Below are positions 15,880 through 24,416 of a DNA stretch of 64,000 bases, one piece after another. A program made the position numbers and the translations under genes. This DNA comes from Methanoculleus caldifontis. GTDB lineage: Archaea > Halobacteriota > Methanomicrobia > Methanomicrobiales > Methanoculleaceae. Below the pieces are notes generated by a model. That model saw only the letters and a list, made by a program, of their open reading frames with translations, made no database searches and had not been told where the DNA came from. The stretch is from the NCBI RefSeq assembly GCF_032842345.1, contig NZ_WBKO01000001.1:434001-498000 (forward strand), given 5' to 3'. Within the stretch, counting starts at the first letter, position 1. Each line of letters opens with the position of its first letter.

Positions 15880-17844
15880 ATGGTAGGCTATAGGAATCCA
15901 TTTAAACTGAGATCTGCCGAACAAATTAACGATCCCCGGCTTTTTTTGCGGGTCTTTGATCCACATATCCTCACGGTCATTAACCAAGACTGGTTTTTAC
16001 CACGAGTCCATAATATTTACAGTTCACCAGGTGCGGGAAAGACTTCAATGCTACGCCTATTTGCTCCTGATGTCTTAATGGAATTAAATAGGGTAAAGGG
16101 CTCTCCGGAATATAATGAAATTTTCTCACAGTTAAAATCAGTCGGAGCAGTCTCTGATAACCGGGTTAACCTCTTAAGTGTCAGACTCTCTTGCTCAGGT
16201 AATTATTCAAGGTTGGAAGATTACCGGTATGACAATAGTCAAAAGGATCAGTTATTATTTACATTACTTAATTCTCGCTTAATCATTTCAATGCTCCAAG
16301 GTGTAATGACATTATTTGAACTAAGATCGGTTGAAGAGTTAAAGAGTTTACAGATTAAGAGATCCCCACTAGAGCAGAGAACCAGTTCTCGATATCCCTT
16401 GCCAAGTACGGGCGACATACTATTCGAATGGGCAGACGATCTCGAAAGACAGGTATGTGAAATTCTTGACAGCTACGATCCAATTTCAGAAGTGGAGTTT
16501 GAGGGTCTTAACGCATTCGATTCGATTTATCTTATGAAGCCAGAGTGCATACTTTTTGATGGTGAAGTGGTTGCAGAAAAAACAATGGTGATGATCGATG
16601 ACTTCCATGAGTTATCGCATGACCAGAGAGATAAGATCCGCGGGTATTTGTATCAGAGCCGCCCACCAGTGTGCTTTTGGATAGCAGAACGTTTTGAGGG
16701 CATGCACCCGCGTGAACTGCTCAGTAATGAGACCCTAAACTCTGCAATTGATGGAAGAGAATACGTTGCAATTGATCTCTACAGATATTGGATAAAGCGC
16801 AATAAAGGCATTATAAAATCATATGAGAAAATATTGAGTAATATTGCAGATAAAAGAATAAGTATTGCTAATGACCGAGACATTAGCTCATTGAAAGACT
16901 GTCTGGAAGAATCTCTTAGCGGGAGGAAATGGGAAAAGAAATATGAAAAGATATATCTGGAGCTCCACAAGCGTTTGAGTCAAAAAATCACCTCGTCGAA
17001 AGCATATTATCAGTGGATCGACAAAGTACAAGGAATCCACAGTGACAACACTTCCTTCCAAGAAAAAGCAATTGCTTTACGTTCTCTAGAAATACTGTTG
17101 GCTCGCGCAGAAAAAAGAGGCCAACTTACTTTAGATTATGAATTTTTAGATGAGTCCTTTGATGATAAAGATATCGTTGACATTAGTTCATATGCAAACT
17201 TTTTGTTAGCAAAAGAATACGAACTCCCTTACTATTTTGGATTCTCCGATTTATCTGAGGCATCGTCATTTAACATTGAGCAGTTTCTAGCTCTATCTTC
17301 TGAATTATTTGAAGAAATCATATCACTACATACATTGGCGAAAAAGAACCATACTCTGTCGCCAGAGAGACAAGATCAGATAATTAAAAATGTTGCTGAA
17401 AAAAGATGGAATGAAATCCCTAAACGAATTCCCCATGGCAAGTCAATTCAAAAATTTCTTACCGAATTTTGTCTTTTTGCTAAAGAGAAGACATTCTTGC
17501 CCTCCGCGTCATATCCTCCGGGAATCACTGGATTCTCGATATTAGACACCGAATTTGCAGTGATATTAAAAGATATAGGATTCGGAAAAAAAGGTGCGTA
17601 CTCGGATTTAGCCCAGATCTTGTACTTATGCACCTCAAACAATCTATTATCAATGGAAAAAGATATCTCGCAGGGAAATCGGATAGGCCATAAGTTCTAT
17701 TTAAACCGACTTATCTGCGTTAAATTTGATTTACCACTAGGCCGGGGTGGTTGGCAGTGGTTAAAAATACGGGATTTGGCAAGATGGATTCCTTTGGAGG
17801 ACTCTTTTGAGGAGAGAGGTCATTTAGATGGTCTTAGAATATAA
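15880..17844 (+). CDS. ORC/CDC6-like P-loop ATPase
   Basis: A 654-residue ATPase. Walker A is SSPGAGKTS (S48-S56, K54 T55), Walker B is MVMIDDFHEL (D240 D241), followed by DQRDKIRGYLYQSRPPVCFWIAERFEG, a sensor-1-like segment. The N-terminal PFKLRSAEQINDPRLFLRVFDPHIL is a characteristic lead-in. The long C-terminal half (~300 residues) is helical and may hold a winged-helix at its end (LAQILYLCTSNNLLSMEKDISQGNRIGHKFYLNRLICVKF). The order with the PRTase gene fits the ORC-CDC6-like/PRTase association I recall from predicted conflict systems. The likely role is sensor or switch, not replication initiation (inference). Confidence 0.75.
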   Translation: MVGYRNPFKLRSAEQINDPRLFLRVFDPHILTVINQDWFLPRVHNIYSSPGAGKTSMLRLFAPDVLMELNRVKGSPEYNEIFSQLKSVGAVSDNRVNLLSVRLSCSGNYSRLEDYRYDNSQKDQLLFTLLNSRLIISMLQGVMTLFELRSVEELKSLQIKRSPLEQRTSSRYPLPSTGDILFEWADDLERQVCEILDSYDPISEVEFEGLNAFDSIYLMKPECILFDGEVVAEKTMVMIDDFHELSHDQRDKIRGYLYQSRPPVCFWIAERFEGMHPRELLSNETLNSAIDGREYVAIDLYRYWIKRNKGIIKSYEKILSNIADKRISIANDRDISSLKDCLEESLSGRKWEKKYEKIYLELHKRLSQKITSSKAYYQWIDKVQGIHSDNTSFQEKAIALRSLEILLARAEKRGQLTLDYEFLDESFDDKDIVDISSYANFLLAKEYELPYYFGFSDLSEASSFNIEQFLALSSELFEEIISLHTLAKKNHTLSPERQDQIIKNVAEKRWNEIPKRIPHGKSIQKFLTEFCLFAKEKTFLPSASYPPGITGFSILDTEFAVILKDIGFGKKGAYSDLAQILYLCTSNNLLSMEKDISQGNRIGHKFYLNRLICVKFDLPLGRGGWQWLKIRDLARWIPLEDSFEERGHLDGLRI

Positions 17845-18985
17845 GTTCAAAAAAAGGTGGGATCCCTATTCGCTCATCGATAATAGTAGTTTTACCATTT
17901 TTTGGCACGATTATCTGCACACGACACGAAAAAGAGTCCTATATATTTTGGGTCTTGGGTTTGATCCCAGAATGCTTTTGGGTATTCAAACGATAATGCA
18001 AAATAGCCCTTTTCAAGAGAGTTGCGACTGTTTACTAATAACATATGATGAAGGTCCTGATTCAACCTCCAATTTACATCGAGATCTAATTTCAAAGAAT
18101 TATGCCGATATTAAAAAATTAGTTCCACATTTCAGAAAGTATAAAGAAAAGAAAATTGGCATGCTTTCAGATGATCTCTTTCATAAAAGAAGAATCGGAG
18201 ATATTGAAGCAATCTCAATAATAGACTCTTTTGAGGAGATTAATGACTATACAGACGTAATTATCGACATAAGTGCACTGCCGAGAGGGATTTATTTTTC
18301 GCTGGTTGCAAAGATATTACATCTTCTACATGAAAGGTCTGCAAACAATTCAACTAAATGCCCTAATTTGTTCGTCATAGTATCAGAAAACGTAGAATTG
18401 GATAAGAGGATTGAGGATTCAGGTGTTGATGAAGAGCCAAAGTATATATCAGGTTTTTCAAGCGACCTTGAACGATCCGCCACGAATGACATACCAATTA
18501 TTTGGATACCTGTTTTAGGTGAGAATAAAAAAATTCAGTTAGAACGAACTCACAGCTGGCTAATGCCAAGCGAGATCTGCCCTGTTGTACCCTCACCATC
18601 TATTAATCCAAGACGTGGTGATGACTTAGTTATCGAGTATCACTCAATCTTATTCGATGAGTGGGTTGTCGAACCAAAGAATATAATATTCGCCGATGAA
18701 AGGAACCCATTCGATTTATATCGGCAAATAATTGACACTGTATTAAGATATGATGCCGCATTAGCAGCATTGAAGGGTTTAAAGGTGGTCATCTCATCAG
18801 ATTCCAGTAAATTGATCTCAGTTGGGGCCTTACTGGCCGCGTACGATCTCAAAAAAAATATGCGCAGTGTAGGACTAGCAAATATTGAACCGCGAGGCTA
18901 TGATATACTAGAAAAGGAAAATATTGACAAAATAAACCGAAACTCTGAACTATTTGCCTTGCTATTATTTCATGAAGATGAGTGA
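17828..18985 (+). CDS. Unrecognised island protein, Rossmann-like
   Basis: A 385-residue protein that I do not recognise. It overlaps the ATPase gene by 17 bases and the kinase gene by 14. The N-terminal half looks like an alternating alpha/beta fold: RVLYILGLGFDPRM (G42-R48) is a glycine-rich strand-loop, DCLLITYDEG a second strand, and TDVIIDISALPRGIY (D147-G154) a strand with conserved-looking D-S-PRG. The C-terminal half has NPRRGDDLVIEYHSILFDEW and KVVISSDSSKLISVGALLAAYDL, which again suggest a Rossmannoid strand-helix. No signal or membrane segments. Nuclease, nucleotide-binding sensor or effector are all possible. Confidence 0.65.
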   Translation: MVLEYKFKKRWDPYSLIDNSSFTIFWHDYLHTTRKRVLYILGLGFDPRMLLGIQTIMQNSPFQESCDCLLITYDEGPDSTSNLHRDLISKNYADIKKLVPHFRKYKEKKIGMLSDDLFHKRRIGDIEAISIIDSFEEINDYTDVIIDISALPRGIYFSLVAKILHLLHERSANNSTKCPNLFVIVSENVELDKRIEDSGVDEEPKYISGFSSDLERSATNDIPIIWIPVLGENKKIQLERTHSWLMPSEICPVVPSPSINPRRGDDLVIEYHSILFDEWVVEPKNIIFADERNPFDLYRQIIDTVLRYDAALAALKGLKVVISSDSSKLISVGALLAAYDLKKNMRSVGLANIEPRGYDILEKENIDKINRNSELFALLLFHEDE

Positions 18986-20075
18986 CAGTTTACCAATAGG
19001 CTCTAGAAGCAATAGATTGACATGTGCTGGGACAGGATTAATTGCACTGGACGTGATCATCGATAAGCTCTCAAGTACCTGCCCGATCTTTAAGGCTGGG
19101 GGATCCTGCACTAATGTGTTGACCATCCTGTCCTTCTTAGGTTGGAATTCCATACTTATAGGCAGAACTGGAGATGATCAGTTTTCAAAAATACTCTTTG
19201 ACGATCTTCATAGATGGGGTGTAGACACAAGACTCATTAATGTTGATAGTGGCCGAAACACTCCAATTATTGTTGAAAAAATTGATAAGAATAGAAAAGG
19301 TGAATATCGACACTCCTTCAGCATGACCTGCCCGATCTGCGGTTCATACCTGCCAAAATATCGGCCATTAACAATGAAACAGACGTCCGATATTTTGAAT
19401 AAAGACCTTACACCCTGCGTTTTCTATGTAGATAGAGTATCGAATAGTTCTGTGAAAATAGCTAAAGAACTAAAAAAACGTAAGTCGCTAATTTTCTTTG
19501 AGCCAACGAAATTAAAGAAAACAAACCTATTCTACGAATGCAGCCAACTAGCCGACATTATCAAACTATCACATGATAAACTTGACAAAAAAAGCAGCAA
19601 TATCTTTGAGGAGTTAAACAACCAACTGATTATCGAAACTTTAGGGGTTAAAGGGCTTAATTTCCGTCTCAAGTCCGAGCCGTGGGAGCATTTAGATGCC
19701 TTTAGAGTTCAAAATTTCCGGGATGCAGCGGGTGCAGGAGATTGGTGCAGTGCAGGCTTAATCCATTATATATTAAAAAATAGGACCTGCGAGGGCAGTA
19801 TTCTTGGGGAAAATCTTGTAAGAGAAGCGTTGATGTTTGGACAAAGCTTGTCAGCAGTTAATTGCAACTTCCCTGGTGCCAGAGGAAGTATGTATAAACT
19901 CTCAAATAACCAGATAATGAGTATTGCCTTAAGCATTATGAACAAAAGACCGGAATCCTTTGAACTTGATCTAGATCCAAAAACAGAGGATAAGTTTACG
20001 GATTCTATGAATATCTGTCCGCGGTGTAGTTTAAAATGCCATTCATACAACTCTAAAGTAGGGTTAGAGAAATAG
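18972..20075 (+). CDS. PfkB-family sugar/nucleoside kinase with Cys motifs
   Basis: A 367-residue ribokinase-like protein. The N-terminal AGGSCTNVLTILSFLGWNSILIGRTGDDQFSK is the PfkB substrate-binding signature, and NFRDAAGAGDWCSAG (D251-D257) is the ATP/anion-hole motif with the catalytic base D257. Unusual additions are CPIC at 120-123 and CPRCSLKC at 349-356 near the C-terminus, which together could form a zinc site. It probably phosphorylates a sugar or nucleoside linked to the SIS, HAD and PRTase partners. The start is at ATG 18972 (or 18978), inside the preceding gene's end. A T6 run follows at 20113-20118. Confidence 0.8.
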   Translation: MKMSDSLPIGSRSNRLTCAGTGLIALDVIIDKLSSTCPIFKAGGSCTNVLTILSFLGWNSILIGRTGDDQFSKILFDDLHRWGVDTRLINVDSGRNTPIIVEKIDKNRKGEYRHSFSMTCPICGSYLPKYRPLTMKQTSDILNKDLTPCVFYVDRVSNSSVKIAKELKKRKSLIFFEPTKLKKTNLFYECSQLADIIKLSHDKLDKKSSNIFEELNNQLIIETLGVKGLNFRLKSEPWEHLDAFRVQNFRDAAGAGDWCSAGLIHYILKNRTCEGSILGENLVREALMFGQSLSAVNCNFPGARGSMYKLSNNQIMSIALSIMNKRPESFELDLDPKTEDKFTDSMNICPRCSLKCHSYNSKVGLEK

Positions 20076-20112
20076 TATTCGTGGGGTTAACCGACGTAGG
20101 ATACTTCCCCAG

Positions 20113-20118
20113 TTTTTT
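20113..20118 (+). terminator. T6 terminator of the island operon
   Basis: A T6 run 38 bases after the kinase stop, the first clear U-tract in the island after the operon. Confidence 0.45.
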
Positions 20119-20206
20119 AAGTTGCATGACCAGAATAGTGTTTTCCGATCACACCTTTGTTGGAAACAAAAATTATCTGATGATTCTGAAGAAATCAGGT
20201 CGCGCG

Positions 20207-20258
20207 TAAGGCACTGGATCAAAACGGTTTGACCAGATAAGGCACCGATTCAAACCGA
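20207..20258. repeat. Imperfect tandem repeat at the island's right edge
   Basis: Two 21-base units start at 20207 and 20238, a 31-base period, each beginning TAAGGCAC and sharing 16 of 21 positions. They sit exactly where composition returns to GC-rich and just upstream of the ribonuclease promoter. They may be an operator for the ribonuclease gene or a relic of island insertion. Confidence 0.45.
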
Positions 20259-20270
20259 GTTGTAGGGAGT

Positions 20271-20278
20271 ATTTATAC
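20271..20278 (+). promoter_or_regulatory. TATA box for RNB ribonuclease gene
   Basis: ATTTATAC is centred 30 bases before the ATG at 20304, giving a very short 5' leader. Confidence 0.5.
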
Positions 20279-20303
20279 ACTAAAACAGATCTCTCAAGTA
20301 GAT

Positions 20304-21773
20304 ATGCAGGACCAGCCGTACGTAGACCTTGAGGGCATCTCGTGGATGGCGATGGAGCAGTACGGGTTTCTCCCGGTGTTCCCCCCGCCCGTCGTCCGGG
20401 AAGTAGGGGCTCTTCCCGCGAACGCGTTCTCGGACCCCCCGGACGATCCCCGCGACCTCCGGCCCCTCCTCTGGTCGTCGATCGACAACCACGACTCGCA
20501 GGACCTCGACCAGATAGAGGTCTGCGAGCGCGCTCCCGGCGGGGAGATCCGGGTCCGGGTCGCGATCGCCGATGTCGACGCTCTCGTCCCGAAGGGGTCG
20601 TGGACGGACCGGCACGCCGCCAACAACGGGACCTCGGTCTACACCGGCGTCGTGACCTTCCCGATGCTCCCCGACCGCCTCTCGGCGGACCTCACCTCCC
20701 TCCTCCCCAGAAAGGACCGGGCCGCGGTCGTTATCGAGTACACCGTCCTCCCCGACGGGGATACGAAGCCAGGAGAGGTCTACCGGGCTGTCGTCAGGAA
20801 CCATGCGAAGCTCGTCTACGAGGAGATCGGCGACTGGCTCGCGGGGACCGGGCCGGTCCCCCGGGCGGTCGCGGAGACGCCGGGCCTCAAGGAACAGGTC
20901 CTTCTCCAGCACGAGGCCGCGACGCGGATGAAGAGGCGCCGGACGGAGAGAGGAGCGCTCGCCCTCGAGACGATCGAGGCCGAGCCGGTTGTTGCCGAAG
21001 GCAAGGTCACGGCCCTCGTCGTCCAGGAGCAGAACCTCGCCCGGTGCCTGATCGAGGAGTTCATGGTCGCGGCGAACGGCAGCCTGACGGCGTTCCTCGC
21101 GGCCGCCGGCCTCCCCATGATCCACCGGGTCGTCCGCACCCCGAAGAACTGGGAAGGGATCGTGAGGGAGGCGGCGGAGCGCGGCGAGACCCTCCCCGCC
21201 GAGCCGGATGCGGAGGCGCTCACGCGGTTCCTCCTCCGGCAGAAGACGGCCGACCCCGACCGCTTCCCCGACCTCTCCCTCACAGTCGTGAAACTGATGG
21301 GGGCGGGCGAGTACGTCGCGTTCCGGCCGGGCGATGACCCGATCGGTCACTTCGCCCTCGCCGTCGCCGACTACACCCACGGCACCGCCCCGAACCGGCG
21401 CTACGTCGACCTGATCATCCAGCGGCTGGTCAAATCGGCTCTCGACGGGGAGCGCTATCCCCCCTACGCCCCGGAAGAACTCGACGATCTTGCTCTCCGC
21501 CTCACCGGCCGCGAGAAAGCGTCCCAGAAGGTCGAGCGGTTCGTCAGAAAGGCGGCGGCCGCGGTCCTCCTCCGCGAGAGGATCGGTGAGGTCTTTGCGG
21601 CGTTCGTCACCGGCGCCTCGGAGAAGGGAACCTACGTTCGGTTGGTCGATCCGCCGGCCGAGGGGAGGGTCATGCTCGGCGCAGATAGCCTCAGGGTCGG
21701 CCAGAGGGTGCGGGTCCGCCTGATGGCGACGGACCCCTCCAGGGGGTTCATCGACTTTCAGCACGCCGGGTGA
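20304..21773 (+). CDS. RNB-domain (RNase II/R family) ribonuclease
   Basis: A 489-residue ribonuclease II-type protein. The catalytic RNB signature is LRPLLWSSIDNHDSQDLDQIEVCER with the acidic cluster D-x5-D-x2-D that binds Mg2+, and HFALAVADYTHGTAPNRRYVDLIIQRLV is the conserved C-terminal RNB helix (YTHFTSPIRRY-type in bacteria). No N-terminal cold-shock domains are present; a short C-terminal OB/S1-like segment (GRVMLGADSLRVGQRVRVRLMATDP) follows. The expected role is 3'-5' processive RNA degradation. This compact form occurs in some archaea. Its downstream neighbour converges. Confidence 0.85.
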   Translation: MQDQPYVDLEGISWMAMEQYGFLPVFPPPVVREVGALPANAFSDPPDDPRDLRPLLWSSIDNHDSQDLDQIEVCERAPGGEIRVRVAIADVDALVPKGSWTDRHAANNGTSVYTGVVTFPMLPDRLSADLTSLLPRKDRAAVVIEYTVLPDGDTKPGEVYRAVVRNHAKLVYEEIGDWLAGTGPVPRAVAETPGLKEQVLLQHEAATRMKRRRTERGALALETIEAEPVVAEGKVTALVVQEQNLARCLIEEFMVAANGSLTAFLAAAGLPMIHRVVRTPKNWEGIVREAAERGETLPAEPDAEALTRFLLRQKTADPDRFPDLSLTVVKLMGAGEYVAFRPGDDPIGHFALAVADYTHGTAPNRRYVDLIIQRLVKSALDGERYPPYAPEELDDLALRLTGREKASQKVERFVRKAAAAVLLRERIGEVFAAFVTGASEKGTYVRLVDPPAEGRVMLGADSLRVGQRVRVRLMATDPSRGFIDFQHAG

Positions 21774-21791
21774 GGGAGAGGAGCCTCCCGC

Positions 21792-22484
21792 TCAGTAGCC
21801 GAGCCGCTCCCGGATCAGGACCAGGGTTATCCTCCCCTCCTCCACTTCGTTATCGAGGATCACGTGCTTGCCGATGAAACTCCCGGTCCCGTAGGCCCGT
21901 TGCGCACGCTGGTTCTCGAGGGGCAGGCAGTACTCCCGGCACCGGCGGAGCGCATCGTCGAGGGTCGGCACGATCTTGTTCACCCCGGAGACGAGGACGA
22001 GATGGGCCGCCGCGTGAGGCCACGCCCCCATCCGGCTCCCGGTCTTGTCGCACCCGACAATCTCGCCCGACTCGGCGATCGCCTGCACCCCGGAGAGGAA
22101 GTACTCGGTGGCCACGCTTTTCCGGCGGAGCGCGTGCCGCTTTGCCGTATCGTTCTCGGCCGTGATGACGGCGTGGTAGTCCTGCCATCCCTTCCGGTTC
22201 TCCTTCGCCACCCGGTCGAACCCCATCTCGATCAGGGTCGTCGAGTAGCCGTTCATGATCTCGGCCCCTTCGGGGAGCAGGTTGACGACGGCCCCGAGTG
22301 CCTCCTCCGCGGTATCCACAAGGATAACCCTGACGTTCCGTGCCTCTATAGCCGCGACCGTCCTCTCGATCGTCGCCTCGTCCGGCACCCGGTTCCACCG
22401 TTCCGTATCCACCCCGGCATCCTTCATGAGGTTGGCCGCGCTGTACTCGGTCTCTCTCGCCATCTGTTGGGTAACATTCGCCAT
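21792..22484 (-). CDS. LUD-domain (LutC/YkgG-like) protein
   Basis: A 230-residue LUD-domain protein. Typical features are the N-terminal helix-rich start, NVRVILVDTAEEALGAVVNLLPEGAEIMNGYSTTLIEMGFD, and the C-terminal GANxx-like AAHLVLVSGVNKIVPTLDDALRRCREYCLPLEN. LUD proteins take part in lactate or organic-acid oxidation complexes in bacteria. Here no LutA/LutB partners or Fe-S proteins are adjacent, so the protein is an orphan and its role is unclear. It has no signal peptide. Confidence 0.85.
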   Translation of the reverse strand: MANVTQQMARETEYSAANLMKDAGVDTERWNRVPDEATIERTVAAIEARNVRVILVDTAEEALGAVVNLLPEGAEIMNGYSTTLIEMGFDRVAKENRKGWQDYHAVITAENDTAKRHALRRKSVATEYFLSGVQAIAESGEIVGCDKTGSRMGAWPHAAAHLVLVSGVNKIVPTLDDALRRCREYCLPLENQRAQRAYGTGSFIGKHVILDNEVEEGRITLVLIRERLGY

Positions 22485-22575
22485 CCGATCACCCGGAGAC
22501 GGGGTGGCGCGATCCTACATATACCTCTGCATGGAACCGGGCTCGCAACGGAGAACCGCGCGGAAGACCGCGGCC

Positions 22576-23157
22576 TCAGTACCACACGCGTTCCAGGATC
22601 GCCCGGCCGTCCTCCCGGAACCGGACGCCCTCCATCTCAAGCAGCCTCCGCTTCATCCGCTGGCCCGCCTGAAACCCGCCCGGCCGGCCGTCCGACCGCA
22701 AGGCGCGGTGGCAGGGAATGACGGGCGGAAACGGGTTTGCGGCAAGCGCGTTTCCCACCGCCCGTGCAGCGCCGGGATTCCCCAGGTGCCGGGCAATGCG
22801 CCCGTAGGTGCTGACATACCCCCGGGGTATGCCGTATTCGGCAAGGAGGACGCGCCGCCGGAAGGGCGGGCACCGATCGAGGTCGAGGAGATCGATATCG
22901 AACCGCACGTCGTTCCCCGCAAGGAATGACTGTATCCCGGCGATCAACGTCCGGATGCTGATATCGCGGGGGGTCCGGATGGAAAGCATGCTTTCGGCCG
23001 GGACCGTATCGGAGCGCACGTCGCCGGGGAGGATGATCCTCCGTACCTTCGGCCCCGATGCGGACAGAACCCAGATGAGGCGAACCCGGCCGGATACGGT
23101 CGCGATATCGGTGACCGCCGGCATCGCGCCGGGCGGGCTGTCGGGAGAGCGATCCAT
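22576..23157 (-). CDS. ogt: Methylated-DNA-protein-cysteine methyltransferase
   Basis: A 193-residue MGMT. The active-site motif NPFPPVIPCHRALRSDGRPGGF contains PCHR with the alkyl-accepting Cys; the DNA-binding HTH before it reads GYVSTYGRIARHLGNPGAARAVGNAL with the arginine finger, as in Ogt/Ada C-domains. It removes O6-alkyl groups from guanine by suicide transfer. I use the ATG at 23157 (MDRSPDS); longer in-frame versions would overlap the divergent Cache gene. An ATG at 23124 is also possible. Confidence 0.9.
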   Translation of the reverse strand: MDRSPDSPPGAMPAVTDIATVSGRVRLIWVLSASGPKVRRIILPGDVRSDTVPAESMLSIRTPRDISIRTLIAGIQSFLAGNDVRFDIDLLDLDRCPPFRRRVLLAEYGIPRGYVSTYGRIARHLGNPGAARAVGNALAANPFPPVIPCHRALRSDGRPGGFQAGQRMKRRLLEMEGVRFREDGRAILERVWY

Positions 23158-23294
23158 GCTCCGGAGATGCCGCCGCCCATCGTCAATCTTACGCACGCCG
23201 CCGGCGCCGGGTCCGTGCCGGGGAACAGACGGGGAACGCACTGCAGCCTCTTGAGACGGTTTCCGGCGTGTTTTTTTGCTCAGTCGGCCCATGT

Positions 23295-24236
23295 ATGAGC
23301 ATGAAGCGATGCTATCTCATCGGTATGGTCTGCCTTCTCGCGCTCCTCGCGATCCTCGCGGCCGGGTGCAGCAGCCCCGGCGTCCAGGGGGCCGGGGAGG
23401 AGAATACGACCGCAGGGGACCTCGCGGCCTTCGTCCGGGGAGCCGCGGCCTATGCGGAGACTGCCGGAACGGATGCGGCTCTCGCCGAGTTCGGCAGCGC
23501 GTCCGGCCGGTTCGCGCAGGGAGACCTCTGCGTGTATGCCTACGGCTACAACGGGACGCTTCTTGCCCACCCCGGACAGAGCGAGGCGGTCGGAACGAAC
23601 CAGGAGAACATGACCGACATCCGGGGGCTGCCGGTGGTCCGCATCGGTGCAGCGACGGCGGCGACCGGCGGCGGCTTCATCACCTACCTCGCCCCGGCGC
23701 GGGAGGCCGGGTCCGCCGGTGAAGCGTACGTCCCGGTCCTCGGCTACGTCGCCCCCGCCGGCGATACGTGGTGGATCGGGTCGGCCGTCTCTCTCTCCGG
23801 GACCGGAGGGGAAGCGTATCCCGGTCCCGTATCGGCGATGGTCGACCTCGTCGAGCGTGGTGCCGCATACGGCCGCGACCATAGCAGGGAGGCCGCATTC
23901 GCGGAGATCTCGAACCGGACGGGGAGCCTCGTCGACCCCGCGGGACACTACCTCTACGCCTACGACTACAACGGGACGCTCCTCGCCCACCCCCATCTCC
24001 AGGCCGCGATCGGGAGCAGTCTGATCGAGAGGCGGGACCCCTTCGGAATGGAGAACATCCGGGCGCTCAGGGACACGGCGCAGGACGGAGGAGGGTTCAT
24101 CGTCTTCGTCTGGCCGAACCCCGACCAGGGGAACCGCGAGGAGTTGAAGATCGGCTACGTCCTTCCGGTCGATGAGGACTGGTGGGTCGGGTCAGGGGTC
24201 TACTTAAGCGAGATTACCGGAGAGAACTCCCGATAA
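23295..24236 (+). CDS. Secreted dual-Cache lipoprotein (paralogue)
   Basis: A 313-residue exported protein, start at ATG 23295 (or 23301). The signal ends in ILAAGCSSPG, a lipobox. It has two Cache (sCache_2-like) modules: DLCVYAYGYNGTLLAHPGQSEAVGTN ... WWIGSAVSL and YLYAYDYNGTLLAHPHLQAAIGSS ... DEDWWVGSGVYLSE. Architecture and motifs match the protein at 9317-10300, so they are paralogues. No output domain. It is divergent from the MGMT gene. A T5 run follows at 24240-24244. Confidence 0.8.
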   Translation: MSMKRCYLIGMVCLLALLAILAAGCSSPGVQGAGEENTTAGDLAAFVRGAAAYAETAGTDAALAEFGSASGRFAQGDLCVYAYGYNGTLLAHPGQSEAVGTNQENMTDIRGLPVVRIGAATAATGGGFITYLAPAREAGSAGEAYVPVLGYVAPAGDTWWIGSAVSLSGTGGEAYPGPVSAMVDLVERGAAYGRDHSREAAFAEISNRTGSLVDPAGHYLYAYDYNGTLLAHPHLQAAIGSSLIERRDPFGMENIRALRDTAQDGGGFIVFVWPNPDQGNREELKIGYVLPVDEDWWVGSGVYLSEITGENSR

Positions 24237-24239
24237 CTC

Positions 24240-24244
24240 TTTTT
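24240..24244 (+). terminator. T-run after Cache gene
   Basis: A T5 run 4 bases after the stop codon in otherwise GC-rich sequence. Confidence 0.4.
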
Positions 24245-24416
24245 ACTCTCATTTGCAAGCGATCGATACGCCCATCTCTCCCGGATCGTACTCACGGAAC
24301 CGCACACAAGGAGCGTGTCGTGGAGGAATATCCTATGAGAATCGTTGCATGGACCGGAGCATCGCGGCGAACCGGAGGACATGACCCCTCCCCGCGGGAC
24401 CCGGTCCCAAAAGAGT

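Larger units (their letters stand above)
12600..20270. other. AT-rich genomic island with five-gene cassette
   Basis: Base composition changes abruptly near 12.6 kb and returns to GC-rich near 20.27 kb. Codon use changes too: A/T-ending codons, TTA Leu and AGA Arg become common, unlike in any neighbour. Five co-directional genes fill it with junctions of -1, +27, -17 and -14 bases, so they form one operon. No integrase, transposase or tRNA is visible at either edge. The flanking genes (GNAT and RNB ribonuclease) are intact. Interpretation as horizontally acquired is inference from composition. Confidence 0.85.

Noticed and set aside
15880-17844. Considered a true Orc1/Cdc6 replication initiator with a nearby origin
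   Set aside because: The protein is longer and divergent, sits third in an operon of metabolic-type enzymes, and no origin-recognition repeats are seen next to it.
20280-21764. Long minus-strand frame opposite the RNB ribonuclease
   Set aside because: No motif, and the plus strand has the complete RNB catalytic signature.
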